Shown here piece after piece: positions 50,103 to 57,685 of a stretch of 64,000 nucleotides of DNA. The position numbers and the translations under genes are program-made. The notes beneath the pieces were generated by a model that did not search any database, was not told the DNA's origin, and was given only the letters and a program-made list of their open reading frames with translations. The first letter of the stretch is position 1, and each line of letters starts with the position of its first letter. This DNA comes from an uncultured Eubacteriales bacterium (GTDB lineage: Bacteria; Bacillota; Clostridia; Christensenellales; UBA1242). The stretch is taken from contig CARUPR010000009.1 in the NCBI GenBank assembly GCA_949077035.1, positions 9,762 through 73,761 on the forward strand. Reading direction: 5' to 3'.

Positions 50103-52220
50103 ATGAAAAGCAAGGTGATGAAACTTATTGCAGTGATATTGCTATGTTGTGTATCCTTTCTGTGTGTGGGATGTGTGTTTGGCAATCAAAATGCGATTGC
50201 CCCAGGTGATGATGACGTAGGCAATGTAGGCGATGTCGAAAAGCCTGGTGAAGACCTTGAAGGTGTGGGCGATGATGCCGTGATTGGTATGTATGGCTCT
50301 AAGGTGTTATACCGCCCAGATAGTTATGACTATGATGAAGGCTCTGGCGGAAATGGACAGAAAAATAATTATTATGGTATATATGCGTATGCCTTAATAG
50401 ATATGTTGAATAAATTTTATGGTATAACCAACGAAAATGAAGGTGTTTTTCCTGTTATGACAGAAAATGACATAGATAATAATTTTGAATTAATGAAACC
50501 AAATTTATTATATTTTTATGATAGCATAAGATATCAGGTTGATACAATTGGCATTGTCACAAAAGAAAAGACTTTGGGTAGTGAAAAAGTGACTGATTTG
50601 GCGCAAAATAAACAATATTTTGTTGTTGGTGCTGATACCAATACAAAATGGAAATGGTCTTTTGATTATGATGTGAATGGAGTTTCGTCACCACTTATTT
50701 ATGAAGATAATACTCTTTCTGTAATTACAACAAATAATATATATAATGTAGAATATAAGGATGAAGACTTATTTAATATTGAATATAAAAACAAATTTGA
50801 AGAGTCTAATTTTAAAAATAATTATCAAAAAATCTTTCTTGGAACAGCTGATAAAGAAAATGAAGAGAATTATTCTGACTTTGTGAAGACTATGGAATAT
50901 GTGGTGTATAGTTATGCCTTAAACTTAGAGCCTCAGACAGTGACTGTGACAATCAATGAGGGGGATAATCAATCTTTCAGCGTAGGGGAAGATGGAAAAG
51001 TTACGCAGAACTTATACAGCATCACAATAGGCTCTTATGAAAGTGTGGATAAGGCACTTGAGGACATCACAGATGCATTTCATATTGGGGGCTCTCATGT
51101 GGGGCTTATGAAAGACCAGATAAGAAAGATTGCAAACTGGATTAAGGTGAATGTAATTGGCCTTGGCACAAACATAACTGATGATAGTTTGGTAAGATAT
51201 GATAGTGGTGTGACAGCTGTCTATGACAATGACGGAAATTTGGTGGATATTGAATTTCCAAGCATACCAACAGGCAGCGCTGATGTAAACAGAAATTATG
51301 ATATAGCAGTTGATAAAATTGTAAATTATGTTTGTCAATTTGCAACCATTGGAAAAGAAGAAAATGGTGATGATGTGACCATTGATGACAGATTTTTGGC
51401 ATCTGAGGTGAAGGAATATGCGGGGGATTCTTTCTTCATTGCGGGGGATGAGAATTTTCCTAAGCCACCAAAGGATGGGGAGCAGTTGTCACCAAGATGT
51501 ATGTTGCCGCTTGAGTATCAGTCGGTGGTTATTATGCTTGATAAGCCAACAGCAATAACTGACTTTGTGATTGCGCTTAAGTATGATGCTGACCTTAGTG
51601 GAACGCAGGAAGGCATCTATGACATGAGCAAGTATCTTGATGTTATAGTTGAGCTTAATTATTATAGTCATAGGGCAAACAGGCTTATCACCATTGGCAG
51701 TGAAAGGACTAGGGTTTATGACGGGCCATATCAATATGGTTTAAGTTCTAAGGACTATCCAGAGTATAATTTGCCTGACGACCATGGGACAGTTTGGTTT
51801 ACTGTGGACGAGAAAAATCCTGAATATAAGGACCTATTGATTGACACAGCGTCAAATTCTGGGTTGTTGCCAATCGGGGAATTTAATGTTGACATTGGCG
51901 GAGGAATACTTAAGACTGACGTGGGCAGAAACAATTATTTAAAACCGCTTGTATCAAAAGAGCCGCTTGTGCTTGTGGGGACAACTGATGTGAGAAAGTA
52001 TTATTCTATCATTGAGCCTGACGATGACGAGATTGCAGACCCAGAGTTGACCTATACGACTGGAAGGTTTAATCCTGATAAGTTTAGTGGGGCTGACGGA
52101 TGTGACTATTTGGAAATCACATACAAGGTTTTGAAGAAGAAGGGCGACTTAAATACAAATTATAAGTTCTACACTGGTCTTATTGGTGTTTATGATAGTA
52201 ATAATTTTGAGAAAGTTTAA
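50103..52220 (+). CDS. Large putative lipoprotein of unknown function
   Basis: The 705-residue protein starts with a signal peptide (KLIAVILLCCVSFLCVGC) with a probable lipobox CVGC and acylated Cys24. The mature part opens with an acidic Asp/Gly linker with EKPGEDLE. The remainder is a large, Asp/Asn/Tyr-rich, mainly beta domain region without recognised motifs; a helical stretch lies around 325-375 (VDKALEDITDAFHIGGSHVG). GGGAGGG precedes the ATG. It could be a surface or solute-binding protein; nothing identifies a ligand. Confidence 0.65.
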   Translation: MKSKVMKLIAVILLCCVSFLCVGCVFGNQNAIAPGDDDVGNVGDVEKPGEDLEGVGDDAVIGMYGSKVLYRPDSYDYDEGSGGNGQKNNYYGIYAYALIDMLNKFYGITNENEGVFPVMTENDIDNNFELMKPNLLYFYDSIRYQVDTIGIVTKEKTLGSEKVTDLAQNKQYFVVGADTNTKWKWSFDYDVNGVSSPLIYEDNTLSVITTNNIYNVEYKDEDLFNIEYKNKFEESNFKNNYQKIFLGTADKENEENYSDFVKTMEYVVYSYALNLEPQTVTVTINEGDNQSFSVGEDGKVTQNLYSITIGSYESVDKALEDITDAFHIGGSHVGLMKDQIRKIANWIKVNVIGLGTNITDDSLVRYDSGVTAVYDNDGNLVDIEFPSIPTGSADVNRNYDIAVDKIVNYVCQFATIGKEENGDDVTIDDRFLASEVKEYAGDSFFIAGDENFPKPPKDGEQLSPRCMLPLEYQSVVIMLDKPTAITDFVIALKYDADLSGTQEGIYDMSKYLDVIVELNYYSHRANRLITIGSERTRVYDGPYQYGLSSKDYPEYNLPDDHGTVWFTVDEKNPEYKDLLIDTASNSGLLPIGEFNVDIGGGILKTDVGRNNYLKPLVSKEPLVLVGTTDVRKYYSIIEPDDDEIADPELTYTTGRFNPDKFSGADGCDYLEITYKVLKKKGDLNTNYKFYTGLIGVYDSNNFEKV

Positions 52221-52292
52221 GAAAAGAATTGTCATATAAGATTTTGTTTGAGAATGTTTGTCTGATAAGCTTGGGAATGAAAAATTTAAAAT

Positions 52293-52326
52293 AAAACATC
52301 TTCTGAATTTGGAAGGTGTTTTTTTT
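52293..52326 (+). terminator. Terminator after the lipoprotein gene
   Basis: ACATCTTC / GGAAGGTGT stem with one G-T pair and T8, 76 nt after the stop codon. Confidence 0.75.
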
Positions 52327-53059
52327 GTATTATTTTTTTGAGTGGGGGGATTGTTTGGAGGTGGGGATTTTTGGGGAGTTTTGAATTTGTTTTTTTTGAG
52401 AGAGGGGTGAAAAAAGAGGTCGATTTCAAGCGGAAGAGATTGAGAAGGGATGAGATGTGAGATTTTTTTTGGGGATTGGCAATATCATAATTTAAAATAA
52501 ATTCTGCTTGATTTTCTTTTTTTAATCGTTCTTATAATTCAAATCCGCTTTTTTTTGGGGATAAGGGTTGGTTTAAAAAAGTTTGGGGAGGAAGTTAAAG
52601 GGTTGATTGAGAGTTGGGGGAATTTTTATAGTCCGCTTTTGGGGGATGGGAATGAATGAAGGTTGGTTAAAAAAAGGTGGAGTTTGGGGGCGGGACGGGC
52701 AGCGAGCGTGCGGGCACCCGCCGCAGGTGGGGCGAGCGTGCGAGCGGAGCGGAGGAAAAAGCTTGGTCACAATTTTTATGTTTTTATCAATTATAATTTT
52801 TTATCATTCATTTTTCATGCTATTTTTTATCATTCTTATTCATCTTTATTTAATCATTTTTTTTAATAAACTATCTTTTTTAATAAATCATTTTTTAATC
52901 ATTCTTATTTCTTCATTTTTTTTATCATTATTATAATTTATCTTTATTTTAAAGATTTAAATATTTTTTTATTTCTGTTTTATAAATCATCATTTTTATC
53001 TTCTTATAAATCTTTTTTGATAAATGTTCTGATTTCCTTTGCAATAATATTCAAATTAC
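52327..53059. other. Gene-free region with G-rich tract and GC-rich patch
   Basis: The 878-bp gap 52221-53098 has no supported gene. 52335-52685 is strongly G-over-C skewed (runs of GGGG, almost no CC). 52687-52760 is a GC-rich patch with the 11-bp direct repeat GCGAGCGTGCG (52702-52712 and 52732-52742) and the hairpin GCGGGCACCCGC (52710-52721). 52770-53000 flips to T-rich sequence with recurring TTATCATT words. ORFs here are low-complexity artefacts. Confidence 0.6.
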
Positions 53060-53088
53060 TGGACAAAGCTTTAAGAAAATTGTAGAAT
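53060..53088 (+). promoter_or_regulatory. Possible comEC promoter, very short leader
   Basis: TGGACA (53060-53065), 17-bp spacer, TAGAAT (53083-53088); the ATG follows 10 nt later with no ribosome binding site. Confidence 0.45.
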
Positions 53089-53098
53089 TTAATTAAAT

Positions 53099-55228
53099 AT
53101 GAAAGAAAGTATCAAGCCTAAGTTGAAGGTGATAAATTATAGAATAATATTCTTTTGTTTTTTATCATTATTGTTTGGAATTATTGTGGCGAGAGAACTT
53201 TATAGCGGTGGGCTTGAAAAGATAATCATAACAGGTGTGGTTTTGCTTGTTGTAATTGTTTCTTTTTGTTATGCAAGAAAATTTAAAACATTGATAGCCA
53301 TATTATGTTTATTTCTTGTGGGCAATGGGTTATACTTCTTGGCAATCAAGACCTATGACAATGTTAGGGTTTATGAAGGTAGGGTATCAATTGTCGGCAG
53401 AGTGTCTGATGATATAAGAAATGAACTTTATGGTGATAAAATTATCATAGACAATGTCAAGATAAATGGTGAGAGTGGCAGAAAGATTGAAGTTTTTGTG
53501 CAAAACAGCAAAGGTGAAGTCAAGGCGGGAGATGTCATTGCTTTTGAAGGTGAACTTGAAAATGTGAGGGCTTTTACTTTAAGAAATTTTAATTCAAGAA
53601 GTCACAGAACTGGTGTGAGGTATAGCGCTGAGGCAGCAATCAGAAATATAACCATTCTGGAAAGTGGCAAGGTCAATTTTGGGGAAAAGATAAGACTGAA
53701 AGTCAAAGAAAATCTTTATAAGCATATGAGTGAGCGTAATGCCGGTTTAAGTTATGCGGTTTTGTTTGGCGGCAAGCATGATGTTGACGGGGATGTTTAC
53801 AACACCTTTAAAAATGTAGGTATTATACATCTGCTTACTGTAAGTGGACTTCATATAAGTTTTTTGGTGACATTATTTTATGGGCTTTTGAAGAAATGTC
53901 ATGTCAACAGGTATGTTAGGCTTGTTATAACAATCATCTTTATTTGTTTTTATGCCTATCTATGTGAATTTTCGCCTGCGGTTTTGAGAGCGGGGCTTAT
54001 GGCGATATTTTATATGACCGCGAAAAGTTTTAACAAATGTTATGACGTTTTAAATAGTTTAGGCATTGCAGGGTTTATCATACTTTTGGCAAGACCTCTT
54101 TTTGCTTTGGATATAGGCTATTTGATGTCTTGTTTTACCGTCTTTTCCATTGTGATGTTATGTCCCGGTCTTACAAAATTGTTTTCAAAGTTTGTTCATC
54201 CAAAGATTGCCGGGCTTGTCGCACTTTCTATTTCGGCACAAATTGGCATCCTGCCATTTTTGGGTTATTTTGGGTCGCAAGTCCATTTGTTGGCTTTTAT
54301 TATAAACAGCATTGTTGTGCCAATATTTGGTATTTTGTATCCCTTCCTCTTTGTTGTCAGTATGCTTGGCACCTTTATTCCTTACATAGCTTATCTGTTG
54401 GTGATTGCCGATTTGGTGTTTGATTTTATCATAATGATTGCAGAATTTTTTGAAAAGTCTGGTCTTTCTTTTCCAATAACAGCTCAGTATTTTGGTGTGA
54501 CTGTTTTAATGTTTGTGGGTGTATTTGCCTTAAGTGGTTATTTTATGGTGGAAGGGTTTAAAAAGTTTTTAATCTTTTCTGCCCTTTCGCTTGCACTTGC
54601 ATTTTCGATAGGGATTTATAAAATTCCTTTAAAAGAGAAAAATAGTATTGTGGTTATAGGGTCTGGCTCTCATCAAAGTTTGATATTAAATAATTCTACT
54701 GGCGAAAGTCTTGTTGTGGGTTATGATTATTATCTTTCCGCCTACAATCGCTCTTACAATACTGGCAAGATGGACTATTTTCTGTCAAACTCAACTCAGT
54801 TTTCAAATAAAATAATTGAAGATTGCACTAAGTTTGGCATTAGTGGCTTTTTCGGTTATGGCGGACTTGCGGATGAAGAGAAATATATCAAGCTTAGTCC
54901 TGGCACCCACATCAAGGTTGGCGGATTTGGCATTGAATATAAAGGCTGGGAAGGTCAAGTTGTTGGGGCAAGCATAAGTATGGATAATATGTGTATTTTT
55001 GTTGCCAATGATAAAAATATAGGTTATAATATTCTTGAACGTGAAATTTTGCCAAAAATCAATCCTGATTTCGTCTTTATTGAAGGCGGTGAGATTGAAG
55101 AGGGCAATCGTGATTATATTCTTGTGACAAAGGATAGGTGCAAGGCTGCAAATTATTCAAACAAAAAAGATGGTAATTTTAAATTTTGTTATGGTGACAA
55201 GGGCATCAAAATGAGGGGGATAGATTGA
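53099..55228 (+). CDS. comEC: ComEC/Rec2-family DNA uptake channel protein
   Basis: ComEC forms the membrane channel for single-stranded DNA in natural transformation. The 709-residue protein has N-terminal membrane helices and a DUF4131/OB-like domain (about 85-190). The competence domain (about 215-500) has the signature LLTVSGLHISF and AVLRAGLMAI. The C-terminal region (about 515-709) sits where a metallo-beta-lactamase domain is usual, but no HxHxDH motif is present. It overlaps holA by 4 nt, a conserved pairing. Competence genes besides this one are not in the window. Confidence 0.88.
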   Translation: MKESIKPKLKVINYRIIFFCFLSLLFGIIVARELYSGGLEKIIITGVVLLVVIVSFCYARKFKTLIAILCLFLVGNGLYFLAIKTYDNVRVYEGRVSIVGRVSDDIRNELYGDKIIIDNVKINGESGRKIEVFVQNSKGEVKAGDVIAFEGELENVRAFTLRNFNSRSHRTGVRYSAEAAIRNITILESGKVNFGEKIRLKVKENLYKHMSERNAGLSYAVLFGGKHDVDGDVYNTFKNVGIIHLLTVSGLHISFLVTLFYGLLKKCHVNRYVRLVITIIFICFYAYLCEFSPAVLRAGLMAIFYMTAKSFNKCYDVLNSLGIAGFIILLARPLFALDIGYLMSCFTVFSIVMLCPGLTKLFSKFVHPKIAGLVALSISAQIGILPFLGYFGSQVHLLAFIINSIVVPIFGILYPFLFVVSMLGTFIPYIAYLLVIADLVFDFIIMIAEFFEKSGLSFPITAQYFGVTVLMFVGVFALSGYFMVEGFKKFLIFSALSLALAFSIGIYKIPLKEKNSIVVIGSGSHQSLILNNSTGESLVVGYDYYLSAYNRSYNTGKMDYFLSNSTQFSNKIIEDCTKFGISGFFGYGGLADEEKYIKLSPGTHIKVGGFGIEYKGWEGQVVGASISMDNMCIFVANDKNIGYNILEREILPKINPDFVFIEGGEIEEGNRDYILVTKDRCKAANYSNKKDGNFKFCYGDKGIKMRGID

Positions 55229-56169
55229 AAAAGTTGAAGGCTAGATTAAAGGAAAATATTGAGGGTTGTTATCTTTTTGAAGGTGATGACTATGAGCTTT
55301 TTTGCCGCGGCTATTCAATGATTTTAAGGGCGGCAGAATTGTCTATTCCAGAAATAAATCTTGTCAAATTTGATGATGAAAACTTTTCTATGAAGGCTGT
55401 TGTTGATTCCTGTCAGGTTATGCCAATGGGCACACAATATCGCATCGTTCTTTTGAAAAATATTGAAAAATTTAATGAAAATGACAAAAAAATGCTGGCA
55501 AATTATATAAAAAACCCAGTTTCGTCAACAATTTTGATTATTTTTGATTTTTACAACAAATTATCCTCACTTAAAAATGACTGCTGCTTTGTTGATTGCA
55601 ATCGTTTTGACAAGGCAACACTTTCCTCTGTTGTGGTCAATGATTTTTCAAAAAGGGATAAAAAGATAAGTTCTGAAGCCCTCGATTGTTTGATAGAATA
55701 CTGCAATGGATATCTTTCAAGAATTGTTTGTGAGATTGATAAGCTTGCCTATTATGATATTGAAAATGCACTGATAACAAAAAAGATGGTGGAAGAGCTT
55801 GTTTCCAAAGATAATGAAGTTGTGGTTTTTCAATTGACAGAAGCTTTGGCTCAGCGTAAAGCAGACAGGGCCTTGCAAATTTTGGAAGCGGTCAAAAAGG
55901 AAATGGGTATTCTTGGACTTATTATAAATCACTTTAGAAGGCTGTTTTTTATTTCAATTTCAGACCTTCCTGATGACCAGCTTGCAAGCCTATTAAACGT
56001 CAAAGAATATGCCATTTCAAAACAAAAAGCACAGGTCAAAAACTTTTCAAAGATGCAACTCAAAAAAATCTATGCGCTGCTTGAAGAGGTTGATTATTCA
56101 ATCAAAAGCGGAGCAATGCTTCAAGAAAATGCACTTTACTTTTTGGTGTTTTCAATATTGTATATATAA
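55225..56169 (+). CDS. holA: DNA polymerase III subunit delta
   Basis: Delta opens the beta clamp within the clamp loader. The 314-residue protein has the divergent family pattern: N-terminal YLFEGDDYELFCRGY, VVDSCQVMPMGTQYRIVLLKN, then the helical lid with YLSRIVCEIDKLAYY and the collar domain with VFQLTEALAQRKADRAL. TTG start with GAGGGGG 5 nt upstream, and overlapping the comEC stop. In many Bacillota rpsT follows holA; here the next genes are small HTH regulators. Confidence 0.9.
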   Translation: MKKLKARLKENIEGCYLFEGDDYELFCRGYSMILRAAELSIPEINLVKFDDENFSMKAVVDSCQVMPMGTQYRIVLLKNIEKFNENDKKMLANYIKNPVSSTILIIFDFYNKLSSLKNDCCFVDCNRFDKATLSSVVVNDFSKRDKKISSEALDCLIEYCNGYLSRIVCEIDKLAYYDIENALITKKMVEELVSKDNEVVVFQLTEALAQRKADRALQILEAVKKEMGILGLIINHFRRLFFISISDLPDDQLASLLNVKEYAISKQKAQVKNFSKMQLKKIYALLEEVDYSIKSGAMLQENALYFLVFSILYI

Positions 56170-56202
56170 TTTCTGCAGATTTAATTTTAGTTTTTTATAT
56201 TT

Positions 56203-56240
56203 TAAGCAAAACTCACATAACTTGGGGTTTTGCTTTTTTA
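56203..56240. terminator. Terminator between holA and the HTH gene
   Basis: AGCAAAAC / GTTTTGCT with a 14-nt loop and T6 on the plus strand; its end touches the stop of the convergent HTH gene at 56238. Confidence 0.75.
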
Positions 56241-56555
56241 GTCAAAAATAATTGTATTTGAGTTTGTCCTTATCAAATCACCTTTATTTAAGCCTATTGT
56301 TTTTTCTATTTTTTCAATGACTTCTATTGGGATTTTATCGTCAAGAATCTTATCAAGTTGCTCATAAGAAATACCACAAAGATTTGCAAATTCTCTGCGT
56401 GACATATCTCTTTTTATCATATAAAACAAAATGGGGATTTTGATTATATTGCTTTTGTTTATTTCATTTTTCTCTATATCATTTAATTTCTTATTAGGGT
56501 CAAAAAAATCAATATTATCCCCATTAATATAAATTTTATCTTTTTTATCTTTCAT
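56238..56555 (-). CDS. Small HTH protein, divergent member of the XRE array
   Basis: The 105-residue protein has a charged N-terminus (about 40 residues). A helix-turn-helix follows at about 45-95 (MSRREFANLCGISYEQLDKILDDKIPIEVIEKIEKTI), closer to a generic XRE/Cro fold than to the three plus-strand paralogues. AAAAGGAG precedes the ATG. Its start region faces a 16-bp palindromic operator shared with the next gene. Probably a repressor or antirepressor; no toxin domain is seen. Confidence 0.65.
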   Translation of the reverse strand: MKDKKDKIYINGDNIDFFDPNKKLNDIEKNEINKSNIIKIPILFYMIKRDMSRREFANLCGISYEQLDKILDDKIPIEVIEKIEKTIGLNKGDLIRTNSNTIIFD

Positions 56556-56573
56556 GTTTTTCTCCTTTTAAAT

Positions 56574-56589
56574 GTAACCGTTTGGTAAC
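56574..56589. promoter_or_regulatory. Operator 1 of the XRE array
   Basis: GTAACCGTTTGGTAAC is an imperfect palindrome in the 87-bp gap between the divergent HTH genes. Its reverse complement shares 14 of 16 bases with operator 2. A TATAAT at 56617-56622 lies downstream for the plus-strand gene. Confidence 0.65.
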
Positions 56590-56642
56590 TTTAAACATAT
56601 TTTTAATTTAAAGACATATAATCTAAACAAAAGAGGATATGT

Positions 56643-56849
56643 ATGACTAAGTTTGCTGAGAGATTGCGAGAATTAAGGACTGAACGTAATATTTCTGTTA
56701 GAGAGTTGGCAAAAGCTTTGAATGTTAGTTCTGTTGCTGTAAGTAGATGGGAAAATAAAAAGCGTATACCTAATGCGGATATTATTTATCATATATCCTT
56801 ATTCTTTAATGTTTCTGCTGATTATCTTTTGGGGTTAAAAGATTTTTAG
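56643..56849 (+). CDS. Small XRE-family regulator 1
   Basis: The 68-residue protein is a single XRE helix-turn-helix (TKFAERLRELRTERNISVRELAKALNVSSVAVSRWENKKRIPN) plus a fifth helix and the LLGL end; no effector domain. Minimal Cro/CI-like repressor, probably binding the flanking palindromes. AAGAGGAT precedes the ATG. Operator 2 overlaps its stop codon. Confidence 0.82.
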   Translation: MTKFAERLRELRTERNISVRELAKALNVSSVAVSRWENKKRIPNADIIYHISLFFNVSADYLLGLKDF

Positions 56850-56864
56850 TTACCAATCGGTTAT
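56849..56864. promoter_or_regulatory. Operator 2 of the XRE array
   Basis: GTTACCAATCGGTTAT overlaps the last base of XRE gene 1. Read on the minus strand it is ATAACCGATTGGTAAC, differing from operator 1 at two positions. A half-site TTTTAACCG follows at 56866-56874. Confidence 0.65.
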
Positions 56865-56947
56865 ATTTTAACCGAAATCTTTTTTTATGTCAATTATTTA
56901 ATTATATTTTTATAAATTGTTGCAATTTGACAACTAAGATAAATATT

Positions 56948-56963
56948 GAAACCATTTGGTTTA
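56948..56963. promoter_or_regulatory. Operator 3 of the XRE array
   Basis: GAAACCATTTGGTTTA keeps the AACC...TTGGT core and overlaps a TATAAT (56962-56967) that lies 17 nt before XRE gene 2, so binding should block its expression. Confidence 0.6.
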
Positions 56964-56984
56964 TAATTTTAATAAGAAGGATAT

Positions 56985-57188
56985 ATGACAAAATTTGCAG
57001 AAAGATTGATTGAATTAAGAGAAGATAATAATGTTTCTTTGCAAGAACTAGCTTCATATTTAAATGTAAATAAATCAACTATTAGTAGGTGGGAGCGTAA
57101 AGAGAGAATCCCTAATATTGATAATGCATTTAAAATAGCAATTTATTTTAATGTTACATTAGATTATTTATTAGGTTTAGAATGTTAA
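56985..57188 (+). CDS. Small XRE-family regulator 2
   Basis: The 67-residue paralogue of XRE gene 1 (TKFAERLIELREDNNVSLQELASYLNVNKSTISRWERKERIPN ... LDYLLGLEC). The recognition helix differs (NKSTIS versus SSVAVS), so the exact half-site preference may differ. AAGAAGGAT precedes the ATG. XRE gene 3 follows 12 nt later, so the two form an operon. Confidence 0.82.
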   Translation: MTKFAERLIELREDNNVSLQELASYLNVNKSTISRWERKERIPNIDNAFKIAIYFNVTLDYLLGLEC

Positions 57189-57200
57189 TAGGAAAAACAT

Positions 57201-57407
57201 ATGAGTAAATTAGCAGAAAGAATTAAATATTTAAGAACAACAAATAATTTAACAATCTTAGAGTTGAGTGAAAAAACAGGTATTTCTAAATCAGCTATAA
57301 GTCGCTGGGAAAATGACCTTGCAGATATTAAAGGGGAAAATTTAATCACCATTGCAAAATTTTTTGATGTTACAATAGATTTTATTTTGGGAGTAACTGA
57401 TATTTAG
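57201..57407 (+). CDS. Small XRE-family regulator 3
   Basis: The 68-residue third paralogue (SKLAERIKYLRTTNNLTILELSEKTGISKSAISRWENDLADIKG ... IDFILGVTDI). AGGAAAAA precedes the ATG. It ends the array; a short hairpin with T7 follows at 57466-57489. Targets unknown; a half-site ATTGGTTAT lies just after the stop. Confidence 0.82.
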   Translation: MSKLAERIKYLRTTNNLTILELSEKTGISKSAISRWENDLADIKGENLITIAKFFDVTIDFILGVTDI

Positions 57408-57465
57408 ATAATATTGGTTATATTATAATTAATTTATTATGAATTATATAAACAGGAAATTAAAG

Positions 57466-57489
57466 AAAGGGCAATTTAGTCCTTTTTTT
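57466..57489 (+). terminator. Terminator after the XRE array
   Basis: Short stem AAAGG / CCTTT with a 10-nt loop and T7, 59 nt after XRE gene 3. The stem is weak. Confidence 0.5.
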
Positions 57490-57635
57490 AGATAAGTTTA
57501 TATTTAAACTTTACTTTTTTTATTAAAAAACCATAAAAACTTTACTTTTTTGGTCAATTTTGATATATGTCTTTACTTTTATAAATTTTAAGAAAAGCAC
57601 CTTTTATTTAATTTTTATAAATAGTTTAGTTTTTA

Positions 57636-57664
57636 TTGTCTTTTTGTTTTGTTTATGTTATATT
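57636..57664 (+). promoter_or_regulatory. der promoter
   Basis: TTGTCT (57636-57641) and TATATT (57659-57664) with a 17-bp spacer, 21 nt before the ATG. Confidence 0.7.
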
Positions 57665-57685
57665 ATCTTTTAGAGGTGCGATATT

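Noticed and set aside
52607..52936. 109-aa ORF across the GC-rich patch
   Set aside because: It combines a G-rich low-complexity part with a T-rich part that mimics a membrane helix. There is no ribosome binding site and no recognisable domain.
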